DNA of 64,000 nt from contig NZ_CP150886.1 of NCBI RefSeq assembly GCF_038050375.1, positions 248,001 to 312,000 of the forward strand, given 5' to 3'. The first letter of the stretch is position 1; the number at the start of each line of letters is the position of its first letter. Source of the stretch: Okeanomitos corallinicola TIOX110 (GTDB lineage: Bacteria; Cyanobacteriota; Cyanobacteriia; Cyanobacteriales; Nostocaceae). The translations under genes were made by a program, and so were the position numbers. The notes below the pieces were generated by a model. It searched no databases, was not told the DNA's origin, and was given only the letters and a program-made list of their open reading frames with translations. Positions 39,090 through 48,399 of the stretch are shown here, piece by piece.

Positions 39090-39353
39090 TTAAAATACTT
39101 CCCAAATCATGTTTCTGGTAATTATGTCGAAATTTACATATAAAATACCATCATCATCGGTGGTGAGGCATGGGTAAAAAGCCATGTCCGATGCCCAAGG
39201 TGGTAAGGGACTATCCCTGTTAAACATTGAAGGAGTAGGTTTACCACCACTTTTAATAAAGACACCAATACCCATGGAAAGACCCATAAATATCTTTAAG
39301 TATTTTTCTAGAACACTAAAGGGTTGCCCGGATACCACAAACAAGGTAAACAT
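39090..39353 (-). CDS. small protein of unknown function
   Basis: The 87-residue product begins MFTLFVVSGQPFSVLEKYLK and continues GLSMGIGVFIKSGGKPTPSMFNRDSPLPPWASDM, ending DDDGILYVNFDIITRNMIWEVF. The balanced composition reads as real protein, although the family is not recognised. The frame stays open upstream to an ATG at 39431, but that start lies inside the terminal repeat of the mobile element at 39424-39584. I therefore take the internal ATG; AGGGT lies 11 bases before it. Confidence 0.5.
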   Translation of the reverse strand: MFTLFVVSGQPFSVLEKYLKIFMGLSMGIGVFIKSGGKPTPSMFNRDSPLPPWASDMAFYPCLTTDDDGILYVNFDIITRNMIWEVF

Positions 39354-39423
39354 AATTCTTTTACCCTGGCTGATGTACTTCACATTGACCACAACTAAAT
39401 TAGAGTAGCAATAATGAATGGCA

Positions 39424-39584
39424 GGGAGCATCCCAAATGTGCAAATTTATTTTGCTCTAACTAAGAAAAAGCCTCAAGGCTGGATATGATTGAACCGCAA
39501 AGGACGCAAAGTACACAAAGGGAAGAGATTTGTAGAGAGTTTTGGGAGTAGCTAAGTTTATTTTTTCAAAATTGGGATGCTCCC
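39424..39584. mobile_element. 161-bp MITE with 13-bp terminal inverted repeats and 8-bp target duplication
   Basis: GGGAGCATCCCAA (39424-39436) is the exact inverse of TTGGGATGCTCCC (39572-39584). The flanks carry the direct repeat GAATGGCA on both sides (39416-39423 and 39585-39592), the footprint of transposition. The inside has no coding frame and includes AACCGCAAAGGACGCAAAG, related to the core of the other two MITE-like elements. Confidence 0.9.
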
Positions 39585-39592
39585 GAATGGCA

Positions 39593-39965
39593 TAGCTCAA
39601 AACCCAAGAGCATTGACTAGTAAACTCAAATCTACTAATTATGTTATGAATTACTAGGAGATACAACTTAATCCAGAGGCTTCGCTATCTTTTGCATCGG
39701 TTTGCTGCCGTTTTGAGTTGGTTCAGGTGTAAAATCAAAACTTTAAGCTTGATTATGTGGTTATAGTCACAGGGAGGTAAAACAGGTGTAATTTATCAGT
39801 AAATAATAAGAGACTGTAAAGATGATTAAGAAAAAATTATATAACCCTATTCTTGTGTAACATAATTTAGTTTCCTGTTTGCGGTTAGTGGTAATTTTTC
39901 CAAATCTTAGGTTAAAAACACTGGAATTGTTTGTTCTATTAATAGCATTTAATAAATATGTCCTA
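39593..39965. other. spacer upstream of the Crp-family gene
   Basis: No gene is visible. AT-rich DNA at 39770-39960 is expected to hold the promoter of the regulator gene. An in-frame ATG at 39879 exists but the 29 residues it would add are not like the family. Confidence 0.5.
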
Positions 39966-40664
39966 ATGGAAGATAGATATAACTCGCAGTCATCCGACCA
40001 CAATTGGATCACTTCAGCACCCTTTTTCCAAGGTTTGCCTGAATCTACTGTACAAGTAACTCTTACTCATCTTGTTACCCGTAGCCACCCATCTAACCAA
40101 GTGATACTACTGGAAAATGACTGGGGTGGTTCAGTCTATTTTGTCGTAAATGGATGGGTTAAAATACGTACTTATAATTTAGAAGGAAAAGAAGTAACTC
40201 TAAATATCATTGGTAATGGCGAGTTATTTGGAGAAATGGCCGCTTTAGATGAAGTTCCCCGTTCTACTGATGTAATTACTCTGACACCAACAACTATTGG
40301 TAGTATGCCAGCCCAGGATTTTGTCAAATTGTTACAAATAGAACCTCTGGCTGGTGTAAGATTGGCGCAATTAATGGCCAGAAGATTAAGACAAGTCAAC
40401 CGTCGTCTACGCTTACGAGAATCCGATAGTCAATCACGGGTGGCTGATACTTTATTGTTTTTGGCAGATGGTCAAGGTAAGAGAGGAGATACAGGAACGG
40501 AAATTCCTAACTTACCTCATCGTGAGTTAAGTAGTTTAAGTGGTTTAGCCAGGGAAACAGTGACTAGGGTACTGACAAAGCTGGAAAGAAAAGGCTTGAT
40601 TATACGGGAACAAGATGTTATTTGCATTCCCGATGTGTCAGCTTTGGAAAAGACGATTATTTAA
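39966..40664 (+). CDS. Crp/Fnr family transcriptional regulator
   Basis: The 232-residue protein has an N-terminal cyclic-nucleotide-binding fold (about residues 15-130), with the GELFGEMAALDEVPRSTDV segment where cAMP-type sites carry Gly-Glu and Arg-Ser/Thr. The C-terminal winged helix-turn-helix (about 145-225) has LPHRELSSLSGLARETVTRVLTKLERKGLI. It lacks the NtcA N-terminus and is not NtcA. The pattern fits a cAMP-receptor-type regulator of Nostocales, but ligand and targets are inference. The start at 39966 is supported by the MEDRYNSQSSD beginning. Confidence 0.9.
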   Translation: MEDRYNSQSSDHNWITSAPFFQGLPESTVQVTLTHLVTRSHPSNQVILLENDWGGSVYFVVNGWVKIRTYNLEGKEVTLNIIGNGELFGEMAALDEVPRSTDVITLTPTTIGSMPAQDFVKLLQIEPLAGVRLAQLMARRLRQVNRRLRLRESDSQSRVADTLLFLADGQGKRGDTGTEIPNLPHRELSSLSGLARETVTRVLTKLERKGLIIREQDVICIPDVSALEKTII

Positions 40665-40771
40665 AAGTTGCCTGGGAAATGGTTGTGAAATTTTGTCGTG
40701 TCCTAACCATCTTTTCTGTAGCTATGTCAGTAAGCTGTTAGCATTTACTTCTAACAAATTACAAATTACTA

Positions 40772-41506
40772 ATGAGTATTTTAAATTCTTCACCTGACGA
40801 ACCGGAGGCAGATCCATCCCTAGAATCATCAAATGCCAGTCTTAGTAATAATTTAGAGCAACAACCGCTACAACGTCCCCAGGTTAAGGTTGATGCACCT
40901 CTGAGAATGGTAGAAACTGCTTTTTTGGCCAGCACTGCAAGTTTGATTTGGTTTATTAATTTCTATTTTCCTTTGGGTCCAGTCTTACGAATATTTTTCC
41001 CAGTCCCCATTGCTTTGGTTTATTTGCGTTGGGGTAAACGTGCTGCATGGATGTCTGCTGTTACTTCCGGGTTACTTTTGTCCGTTTTGATGGGGCCAGT
41101 TCGCAGTATGCTATTTGTGATGCCTTTTGCCTTGATGGGTGTGTTGTTGGGGGCAACTTGGCATCGGCGTGTACCTTGGATTGTTTCCATTACTTTAGGT
41201 ACGCTGTTGGGTACTTTGGGTGTGTTTTTCCGGTTGTGGTTTTTGTCAATGTTGTCTGGTGAAGATTTGTGGGTATATGTGATTAACCAGGTAACAGAAA
41301 TTATTGAATGGATTTTCTTAAAACTGCAAATATTGGCGACTCCTAGTGTATTTGCGATTCAGTTAGGAGCTATGCTGTTGATTGCTTTTAATAACTTAAT
41401 TTATTTATTTGTGGTTCACCTGGCAGCGTGGTTACTTTTGGATCGTCTGGGAAATCCTATCCCCCGTCCTCCTCGTTGGGTACAGGTATTGATGGATTAT
41501 GAATAG
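40772..41506 (+). CDS. DUF2232 integral membrane protein
   Basis: The 244-residue protein has a polar N-terminal tail (about 45 residues, Ser/Glu/Pro-rich) and then six or seven hydrophobic helices, with LIWFINFYFPLGPVLRIFFPVPIALVYLRWGKRAAWMSA as the conserved start of the domain. DUF2232 proteins look like the S-components of ECF vitamin importers, but this role has not been shown for the cyanobacterial branch. It ends 34 bases before the CobT-like gene on the same strand, so the two are likely cotranscribed, which makes a cobalamin-precursor link worth testing. Confidence 0.88.
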   Translation: MSILNSSPDEPEADPSLESSNASLSNNLEQQPLQRPQVKVDAPLRMVETAFLASTASLIWFINFYFPLGPVLRIFFPVPIALVYLRWGKRAAWMSAVTSGLLLSVLMGPVRSMLFVMPFALMGVLLGATWHRRVPWIVSITLGTLLGTLGVFFRLWFLSMLSGEDLWVYVINQVTEIIEWIFLKLQILATPSVFAIQLGAMLLIAFNNLIYLFVVHLAAWLLLDRLGNPIPRPPRWVQVLMDYE

Positions 41507-41540
41507 TGATTTGTGATTGGTGATTGGGGAAAAGTAACTA

Positions 41541-42677
41541 ATGACTAATATTAAAATTTATACACAAATTGAACGGGGTGAGGCTTGGTTAAGACGTTAT
41601 CGCGGTAGTTTCCCTGTGTTTGCTTGTGTTTTAGGTTTTACTGATACTTGTTTAATTCCTGGTATTTCTGCGGCTGGTTTAACTCCAGAGGATAGAAAAT
41701 ATACGGCTTGTGCTGATGCGGAATTTTTATATTATGGTGCAGGACATCAGGCGGTTTACCCTTTACCTCCTTTGACTGCTGGTGCTTCTCCGGTGGTAAT
41801 TTCTCGCGCTGTGGTGGAAGAACTCAAAATACCTGTTTATTTATTTAATGCGGGTTTAAATTTAATTCCTGCTGTACCATTAATTGATCTGGGTGGGACG
41901 AAGGCTAGGTGTGTAAGTACGGGTACGGCGATGGCAATAGGCACTGTTAAACATTTGCTAGAACAGGGTTTGTTTTGGGGTTCTCAACTCAGTGCTGATA
42001 TTACTGATGGATATTTGATTTTAAGTGAGTGTGTTGTTGGTGGTACTACCACGGCTTTGGCAATTTTGACTGGTTTGGGTATTGATGCTAACACTAGGGT
42101 TAACAGTAGTCATCCTGTTTGTAATCATGCCCAAAAGTGGAATGTTGTCCAAACAGGGTTAGGAAAATTTGAACATGACAATTTTACAGATCCTCTAGAA
42201 CTGGTAGCTGCTGTGGGTGATCCTATGCAGGTGGTGGTGGCGGGAATGGCGATCGCCGCTAGTCGTAAATGTGGGGTTTTATTGGCTGGTGGTACACAAA
42301 TGTTGGCTGTTTATGCTTTGCTACAAGCGATCGCTAAAACTTATTCTTTGTCTTGGCAACCAGAAGCAGTGGTTGTGGGTACAACCCGCTGGGTAACAGA
42401 GGACTCTACAGGGGCCACGGTTGACTTAGCTCTTAATCTAGGCACAAACAGCATGAATTTGGGTACGGAAATTCCGCCCCTAATAGCTACACAATTAAGT
42501 TTTGCTGATTCTCGCTATCCCCAACTCCAAGCTTATGAGCAGGGATTTGTTAAAGAAGGTGTTGGTGCTGGTGCTGCCTGTATAGCCGCCTATCTAAGTA
42601 AAAATTGGCAGCAAGAACAACTTTTAACAGCCATTGAATCTCAAATTGAGCAATTAATGAATTCTCTGCCGCATTAA
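41541..42677 (+). CDS. cobT: CobT-like nicotinate-nucleotide phosphoribosyltransferase (TIGR00303 type)
   Basis: This family is the cyanobacterial and archaeal version of CobT, which activates the lower base of cobalamin using nicotinate mononucleotide. The 378-residue product has CVLGFTDTCLIPGISAAGLTPEDRKYTACADAEFL near residues 30-64, PPLTAGASPVVISRA, LNLIPAVPLIDLGG, and GVGAGAACIAAYL near the end. The 3' end overlaps the convergent coiled-coil gene by 24 bases. A cobalt/nickel importer lies 31 kb away in the same window. Confidence 0.88.
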   Translation: MTNIKIYTQIERGEAWLRRYRGSFPVFACVLGFTDTCLIPGISAAGLTPEDRKYTACADAEFLYYGAGHQAVYPLPPLTAGASPVVISRAVVEELKIPVYLFNAGLNLIPAVPLIDLGGTKARCVSTGTAMAIGTVKHLLEQGLFWGSQLSADITDGYLILSECVVGGTTTALAILTGLGIDANTRVNSSHPVCNHAQKWNVVQTGLGKFEHDNFTDPLELVAAVGDPMQVVVAGMAIAASRKCGVLLAGGTQMLAVYALLQAIAKTYSLSWQPEAVVVGTTRWVTEDSTGATVDLALNLGTNSMNLGTEIPPLIATQLSFADSRYPQLQAYEQGFVKEGVGAGAACIAAYLSKNWQQEQLLTAIESQIEQLMNSLPH

Positions 42678-43025
42678 TTGTTCTTCTAAAGCAGCAATTC
42701 GATTATATGCGGCTGTTAATTGTGCCGTTAGTCTTTTGATTTGTAGTTCTGCTGTTATTTGCTTTCCGCCTGTTTGTTGATTATTTGGATAAATCCCATC
42801 AATTAACACATCCTTGTGTTCTAAATCAGAATTGAAACTTACTTGTTTTTTGAATTTGAAAGTTTCGACTTGATGTTTTTCTAGATAATTGTCTTCTATT
42901 TGCGTTTGCTCTAAAAAGCAATCTGATAACCCTTGAGACAGTTTTCTGTCTAGGCTCTCAATTACTTGATGTAGGGCATCTACTTTATCACTTAAAGTTA
43001 GTATCTGTTGCTGTAATGAATCCAT
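42654..43025 (-). CDS. coiled-coil protein, unknown
   Basis: The 123-residue product has an N-terminal heptad stretch (MDSLQQQILTLSDKVDALHQVIESLDRKL), a charged middle without recognised domain, and a C-terminal heptad stretch (AELQIKRLTAQLTAAYNRIAALEEQLMRQ). The two coiled coils suggest a dimer or scaffold. Its 3' end overlaps the cobT 3' end. Conserved hypotheticals with this start exist in Nostocales; function is not known. Confidence 0.75.
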   Translation of the reverse strand: MDSLQQQILTLSDKVDALHQVIESLDRKLSQGLSDCFLEQTQIEDNYLEKHQVETFKFKKQVSFNSDLEHKDVLIDGIYPNNQQTGGKQITAELQIKRLTAQLTAAYNRIAALEEQLMRQRIH

Positions 43026-43235
43026 TTAATACCTTTTAATACCTCATATTCCCAAATAATTTCTTTATGTTATTCAATTTACTGTCAATGTTAAAAATAC
43101 TTATGATTTATTTAATCTTTTACATAAATCAAGTTTCTGCCACTTTCCCCGGACAGGAATAAAATTCTGTGTTTTTCTGAACTTTGTTTGCGCCTATGCT
43201 TAAAATTATGTTTATAGTTCTAAATTTAAAAATCA

Positions 43236-44378
43236 ATGGATAGAAGGTCTTTTTTACTGGGTACAAGCGGAATCCTGGTGTCTCAAATACTCATAGGATG
43301 TAATAATCAGAACCAGAACCAACTAAAAATACAGTTATTAAAGGGTTCTATACCAGGTCAGGTAGTTAACCAATTTCGTAAAACTTTGGAGTCAGGGACA
43401 AAATTAAATTTCGTTCCCATTAATCAAATTAATATCGCCTTTAAACAATTACAAACTTGGCAACAACCAAAAGAACCAGGATGGGAGCGTTTTATTCCAT
43501 TTCGACAAAATCAAAAAACCGCTCCATCTGATTTAGTGACGTTGGGAGATTATTGGCTAAAAGCAGCTATTGAACAAAAACTAATTCAGCCCTTAGAAAC
43601 AGAAGAAATCAAACAATGGTCAGCATTAAATCAAAAATGGCAGCAACTGGTTAAACGGAATAATCAAGGTAATATAGACCCGAATGGTCAAGTATGGGCT
43701 GCACCTTATCGCTGGGGTAATACAGTCATTGTTTATAATCGGGAAAAGTTGCGAGAATTTGATTGGCAACCAACAGACTGGAGTGATTTATGGCGGGAAG
43801 AATTGCGATCGCGGATTTCCTTACTCAATCATCCTAGAGAAGTAATTGGTTTGGTTTTAAAAAAACTTGGAAAATCTTACAACACAGAAAATATTGCCAA
43901 AATAGCCAACTTAGAAACAGAATTACAAACCTTAAATCAACAAGTGAAATTCTATGATTCCACCACTTACCTAGAACCACTAATTATTGGCGATACTTGG
44001 TTAGCTGTAGGTTGGTCAAGTGATGTCATACCCTTACTCAGTCGTTATCCAAAACTGGGTGCAGTAATTCCCCAATCAGGAACAGCAATTTGGGCTGATT
44101 TATGGGTAAAACCAGCAGGGGTGAAAAAAAATGATTTACAATCTCGATGGATTAATTTTTGTTGGCAACCAGATATAGCTAAACAAATTATTAAATTTAC
44201 AGAAACTAACTCACCAATCCCTACAAATATTGCTGATGCTGATATTTCAAAACCATTACAAAGACTGTTATTAAATAACCAGAATTTATTTAATAAAAGT
44301 GAGTTCTTACTACCATTATCACCGGATACAAATAAGCAGTATGAGACTTTATTTAAGCAGATGAAAAATGCCGCTTAA
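43236..44378 (+). CDS. ABC transporter solute-binding lipoprotein (polyamine/iron type)
   Basis: The 380-residue protein begins MDRRSFLLGTSGILVSQILIGC, with a twin-arginine motif followed by a lipobox, so a folded, lipid-anchored periplasmic protein is expected. The mature domain has APYRWGNTVIVYNREKL (about residue 160), WSDLWREELRSRISLLNHPREVIGLVL, and GDTWLAVGWSSDV, as in PotD-like binding proteins. No permease or ATPase gene is adjacent. The ligand cannot be told from sequence; polyamine is the usual guess. Confidence 0.85.
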   Translation: MDRRSFLLGTSGILVSQILIGCNNQNQNQLKIQLLKGSIPGQVVNQFRKTLESGTKLNFVPINQINIAFKQLQTWQQPKEPGWERFIPFRQNQKTAPSDLVTLGDYWLKAAIEQKLIQPLETEEIKQWSALNQKWQQLVKRNNQGNIDPNGQVWAAPYRWGNTVIVYNREKLREFDWQPTDWSDLWREELRSRISLLNHPREVIGLVLKKLGKSYNTENIAKIANLETELQTLNQQVKFYDSTTYLEPLIIGDTWLAVGWSSDVIPLLSRYPKLGAVIPQSGTAIWADLWVKPAGVKKNDLQSRWINFCWQPDIAKQIIKFTETNSPIPTNIADADISKPLQRLLLNNQNLFNKSEFLLPLSPDTNKQYETLFKQMKNAA

Positions 44379-44491
44379 ACCAAGCTGTTTCTCAATACAG
44401 CAGAATTCAGGAGTCAGGGGTGAAACTAGCTTGGTGTCTAAGTTTCAATTTTGATTCTGTACCTAATTGATCTGCAATTTGCTGTAAATTC

Positions 44492-45037
44492 CTAAAAATC
44501 TGATGTTTGGGTCAAACCTAACCGGCTTTGGAAATTCATTTTAATATTACATAAATCTGGTTTAACATCTAGATTACAGGTATATGTTGCTAACAGTTCC
44601 TGTTGATAATTAAAAACTCGAATGTTATAACCAAACCCTCTGGCAATTGTACCTACCTTATTCACAAATTTGTAGCGTTCTAAATAATCTAACAAACTCC
44701 AAATTTGTTGATTGACAATCAAATCTACACGGGCTGATTCACTGACAGAAGCAGGATATGCTATCCAATTATCTAAAAGTTTATTTTCTGATATTTGTTT
44801 GGCCCACCATAAACTAGGAATTGTTAAACCTTGGGAAGCGATGGTATCAGCTGTGATTACAGAACCGTTAGGTTCATTTAATAAACTTAATTCTAAGGGA
44901 GCATTGGAGGCCAGAGGTATGTTTTCAGCCTGTGATGAATAAATTGGTAAAATTGCCAAGGTAGTCAAGCTGAAGCTAAATATTCTCAATATGAGTGATA
45001 GTGATTTTTGATGGGTAACAAAGTTGAATTTCAGCAT
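44492..45037 (-). CDS. exported protein of unknown function
   Basis: The 181-residue protein has a signal peptide (LILRIFSFSLTTLAILPIYSSQA, cleavage about residue 37), then an unrecognised domain with SLWWAKQISENKLLDNWIAYP and VDLIVNQQIWSLLDYLERYKFVNKVGTIARGFGYNIRVFN. Two Cys (CNLD..LCN) near the C-terminus could form a disulfide. The pattern recalls conserved cyanobacterial periplasmic proteins, but no function is known. Confidence 0.82.
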   Translation of the reverse strand: MLKFNFVTHQKSLSLILRIFSFSLTTLAILPIYSSQAENIPLASNAPLELSLLNEPNGSVITADTIASQGLTIPSLWWAKQISENKLLDNWIAYPASVSESARVDLIVNQQIWSLLDYLERYKFVNKVGTIARGFGYNIRVFNYQQELLATYTCNLDVKPDLCNIKMNFQSRLGLTQTSDF

Positions 45038-45268
45038 AATTTAGGTTGAATGGAAAATAACTAGAAAAATTTTAGTTTTAATAGGTAAAAAGAAAAAATG
45101 GTTTTGGGGGTTTTGATGATTTTACTTTTTTTTACATAGGTTTTTCACACTGACGTACTTACTTAATCAATAAACATAGAAACATTACCGTGTTATTGAC
45201 AATATCTAAAATTTCCAACTTTATCTTGATACTGCTAAACTGGTTGAGAATCCCAACAGTCAATAATT

Positions 45269-45505
45269 ATGCTAAAGCGTTCCAAGTTCGAGACAACCCA
45301 GTCTCAAATTATGCACCGTGCAGAGGATCTGATCAGCGCAGCCTCAAATCGCTATCGGATTACTGTTCAAGTGGCCAACCGCGCCAAGCGTCGCCGTTAT
45401 GAAGACTTTGAAAATAACGAAGATGCGATTATGAAACCTGTACTCAGAGCAATTATTGAAATGTCTGATGAACTAAATCAGCCGGAAATTATCGGGGAAT
45501 TATAA
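45269..45505 (+). CDS. rpoZ: RNA polymerase omega subunit
   Basis: Omega helps assemble the RNA polymerase core. The 78-residue product contains the cyanobacterial signature [35 protein letters not shown] and [14 protein letters not shown]. It is followed after 11 bases by a strong terminator, so it is a single-gene unit. A TTGACA at about 45195-45200 is a possible -35 box, with no clear -10. Confidence 0.95.
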   Translation: MLKRSKFETTQSQIMHRAEDLISAASNRYRITVQVANRAKRRRYEDFENNEDAIMKPVLRAIIEMSDELNQPEIIGEL

Positions 45506-45516
45506 CTTTTGTGACG

Positions 45517-45554
45517 CTGGGAATTGGGTGTAAGTTTCCAGTTCCCAGTTTTTT
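45517..45554 (+). terminator. strong intrinsic terminator of rpoZ
   Basis: CTGGGAA (45517-45523) pairs with TTCCCAG (45542-45548), with GG/CC pairing further in, followed directly by six T. Confidence 0.9.
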
Positions 45555-45567
45555 GAGGTTAATAAAG

Positions 45568-46062
45568 ATGAACAAGAAAAGAGCTTTATTTTTCAGTTTT
45601 AAATCAAAACCGATCATTGCCTTGATAATGATCATTATCGCAGTTTTGGGTTTGGGTGGCTCAAATTTTCTGAGTGTTAAACCTGCTATGGCCCAGATTA
45701 TTAGCCCTAGTGATGTTTGGCAAATTGTTTATCAGCAATTACCAGATTTACCAAAAGAAAATCAATATATAAGTAAAGATACTGGTAAGGTAGGTGAAAA
45801 TAACACCTTAGCTAGTCGCTTGATTCGTTATCACATTTATACTAAAGGTAGATCCCCCATCTATCGTTTAGATTGGAAGTTAACTTTAGCTGACTATCTT
45901 GAGGCAAATGAGGTTATTTATGAAGCATCCTATCCAGGTAATGACTTTTTACGTCAAAACCCCTTACCAGGCGATCGCCAAGCCATAGCCAAACTTACCC
46001 GCAAACAACGTAATGATTTAGTTCAAGTTTTAGTTAATATCTACAATCCTAGCAACAGGTGA
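45568..46062 (+). CDS. exported or membrane-anchored small protein, unknown
   Basis: The 164-residue product MNKKRALFFSFKSKPIIALIMIIIAVLG has a long hydrophobic N-terminal segment ending around PAMAQ, a plausible signal-peptidase site. The mature part has DVWQIVYQQLPDLPKENQYISKDTGK, RLIRYHIYTKGRSPIYRLDWKLTLADYL and LTRKQRNDLVQVLVNIY. Conserved in cyanobacteria without known role. The start at 45568 has GAGG ten bases upstream; an in-frame ATG at 45511 falls in the rpoZ terminator and is rejected. Confidence 0.85.
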   Translation: MNKKRALFFSFKSKPIIALIMIIIAVLGLGGSNFLSVKPAMAQIISPSDVWQIVYQQLPDLPKENQYISKDTGKVGENNTLASRLIRYHIYTKGRSPIYRLDWKLTLADYLEANEVIYEASYPGNDFLRQNPLPGDRQAIAKLTRKQRNDLVQVLVNIYNPSNR

Positions 46063-46120
46063 CAGGTTAAAGTTGACAGGTTACAGGTGACAGCTTATAG
46101 GTTGCATAATATTTTTACCA

Positions 46121-46492
46121 ATGACTAATACAAAAGTAATTAAAAGCGGAAATGGTTGGCGTATAGGTTGGAATCCAGACGCACCAAAGTTCAAAGGCTT
46201 AGTTGGTACAGATGATTGGGCAATAGAATTAACAGAAGCTGAACTAAATGATTTTTGTCGCTTAGTGAGTCAGCTTGCAGATAGCATGAAGCATCTAGCC
46301 TCTGAATTAATGGATGAAGAAAAAATTGCCGGTGAAGCGGAAAGTGAGCTTTTATGGATGGAAGTCGAAGGATATCCCCACAGTTACAGTTTGCGCTTGA
46401 TTCTCAATACAGAGCGTTGTGTAGAAGGAAAATGGGATGTGGAAGCTGTGCCAGGTTTATTGCAAGCTGCGGCTGTCCTAAAAGTGTTCTGA
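46121..46492 (+). CDS. DUF1818 family protein
   Basis: DUF1818 is found only in cyanobacteria and plastids. The 123-residue product has the family start KVIKSGNGWRIGWNPDAPKFKGLVGTDDWAIELTEAELNDFCRL and the end WDVEAVPGLLQAAAVLKVF. The fold is expected to be a small DNA/RNA-binding-like alpha-beta domain, but no activity is known. The spacer before it is a TGACAGGTTACAGG-type short repeat tract. Confidence 0.92.
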   Translation: MTNTKVIKSGNGWRIGWNPDAPKFKGLVGTDDWAIELTEAELNDFCRLVSQLADSMKHLASELMDEEKIAGEAESELLWMEVEGYPHSYSLRLILNTERCVEGKWDVEAVPGLLQAAAVLKVF

Positions 46493-46643
46493 AAATTGTT
46501 CTGAAAAGTTTTCTAAAAAAGGCTTGCCATTTTCCTGAACATCATGTTAATTTAGTGAGAGTGACTTAATTAGTTTAAGATTCACAAATTTGGCATAAAT
46601 CCCCAAGCCAAAATATAGAATCTAAAACGTACGATTAAGTAAA

Positions 46644-46717
46644 CGGGGCGTAGCGCAGCTTGGTAGCGCGCCACTTTGGGGTAGTGGAGGTCGTGGGTTC
46701 GAATCCCGCCGCTCCGA
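46644..46717 (+). tRNA. tRNA-Pro (GGG)
   Basis: The 74-base cloverleaf has acceptor CGGGGCG/CGCTCCG, D-arm GCGCAGCTTGGTAGCGC, anticodon stem CCACT/AGTGG with loop TTGGGGT (anticodon GGG) and T-arm GTGGGTTCGAATCCCGC. CCA is not encoded. The acceptor contains one G-U pair. Confidence 0.93.
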
Positions 46718-46989
46718 TTGATTTAAAAGTCTTAATATATCCCTATTTTGTCGCTTTCCGGATGAAGCAAGTAGTAAATAAACCTTTTTACCTGGAAGCA
46801 TAAAAGGGTTTAAATCTATTCATTGCATCAATTAAGATGATTGAATCCAAGCAATAAATCGGAATTGGGAAAAATATCAAGCCAGGGATAAATCAACCAA
46901 AATAGTCAGAGAGGTTGAACAATTAAGCGCAGATGATTGAGAACATTCTTCCATCCACTTCTTGTCACATCTTATTTGCAACCACCTTC

Positions 46990-48363
46990 TCACCCGTTAA
47001 GTTCTGGAAATCTCCTAATTTGAATTTGGTGTAATCGTGGTCCAATTACCGATACTACAGTAAATTCTAGATTTTCATAACGTAAAGTCTCCCCCTTAGT
47101 GGGAATTGCTTGTAGTTGATACAGTAAAAACCCACCCAAGGTTTGATATTGTCGCGTTAAAGGTAAATTGGTATGTAACACCTCATTGATTTCTTCTAAA
47201 TTAATCTGTGCTTGCACTAAAAATGTTTGCGGATCTAACATTTCAATCAGCAAGTCATCGCTAACATCTGGTTCACCTGCATCACCTATAATCTCAGCAA
47301 TTACATCTTGAATTGTCACCAGTCCCACAATACCGCCAAACTCATTAACAACAATCACCATTGCTGGTTTTTCTTGCTGCATCATGGGTAATAATTCACT
47401 TAACAAAGTCTGTTCTGGAACAAAGCGAGGGGGACGTATCCAAGGTTTAATCTGTGATTCTAAGGTCAATTTTCCTGTAGCTAGAGGTAATGCCAAATCC
47501 TGAAAGTAAACAATACCGCAAATATTGTCTAAAGACTCACCAATAACAGGATAACGGGAATGACCAGTCACAGTTATTTCTTCCAAAAATATTTGGAATG
47601 TAGCATCTTCAGATAAAGTCACAATGCTATTCCGGGGAATCATCACATCTTGAGCAGTAATGTCTCCAAATTCAAACACATTATTCAGTAGCTCACGTTC
47701 TGCTAATTCCAAACCCGTTGATTCCCGTTCTGTGGAGATAATCAATTGCAACTCTTCAGGAGTTACAGGTGGCCGCCAACTTTGACCTGTGTATTCAATG
47801 CCAAATAACCTTAACAGGTAACGGGTTGATTGATTGAGAACCCAAATTACTGGACTGAAAAATCGGACTATCGCTCTGACTGAAGGAGCTAAGAACCTGG
47901 CCAGTTGTTCCGAATACAACATCGCAATTGACTTAGGAAATAACTCCCCTAAGACAATTTGTAAATAGGCAATTAAAAAAAATGTGATGGGAACTGAGAA
48001 AGAATGAGCCAGAAAATTACTCAAATTCCCAGGTAAAGACCAGGACTGTAACCAAGCCTCTAACAAAACAACAATGGTACTTTCGCCAATCCAACCTAAG
48101 GCCAAACTAGAAAGAGTAATTCCTAATTGAGCAGTAGACAGCAATCTGTCTATACTACGTTGTAATGTTTCTACTGCGATCGCAGGTATATCACCAGCCT
48201 GAACTAGCTGATGAATACGAGTTCGTCGCACAGTTACCATGGAAAATTCCGCTGTTACAAAGAAGGCATTAATTGCAATCAGCAGTAGAACTGATAACAA
48301 TCGCAACCCAATATCTGTCCAAATTAAGTCAGGAGAACCGATCACCGCTAAAGCTCGTGCCAA
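46990..48363 (-). CDS. CNNM/CBS/CorC domain membrane protein (hemolysin C-like)
   Basis: Such proteins are thought to export magnesium or cobalt. The 457-residue protein has a CNNM (DUF21) membrane domain in about residues 20-215 (AINAFFVTAEFSMVTVRRTRI; LGITLSSLALGWIGES; LGELFPKSIAM), a pair of CBS domains in about 235-355 (DVMIPRNSIVTLSEDATFQIF; VVNEFGGIVGLVTIQDVIAEIIG), and a C-terminal CorC/HlyC domain (FLVQAQINLEEINEVL). The start is uncertain: the frame has only TTG (48363) and GTG (48348) near its beginning and no ATG there. Confidence 0.88.
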   Translation of the reverse strand: MARALAVIGSPDLIWTDIGLRLLSVLLLIAINAFFVTAEFSMVTVRRTRIHQLVQAGDIPAIAVETLQRSIDRLLSTAQLGITLSSLALGWIGESTIVVLLEAWLQSWSLPGNLSNFLAHSFSVPITFFLIAYLQIVLGELFPKSIAMLYSEQLARFLAPSVRAIVRFFSPVIWVLNQSTRYLLRLFGIEYTGQSWRPPVTPEELQLIISTERESTGLELAERELLNNVFEFGDITAQDVMIPRNSIVTLSEDATFQIFLEEITVTGHSRYPVIGESLDNICGIVYFQDLALPLATGKLTLESQIKPWIRPPRFVPEQTLLSELLPMMQQEKPAMVIVVNEFGGIVGLVTIQDVIAEIIGDAGEPDVSDDLLIEMLDPQTFLVQAQINLEEINEVLHTNLPLTRQYQTLGGFLLYQLQAIPTKGETLRYENLEFTVVSVIGPRLHQIQIRRFPELNG

Positions 48364-48399
48364 AATTATGCCGATACCAACAAGCTAACAATAGCATTT

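Noticed and set aside
39966-40664. Assignment of the Crp-family gene as ntcA
   Set aside because: The N-terminus and ligand-site residues do not match NtcA; the helix-turn-helix alone is shared by the whole Crp/Fnr family.
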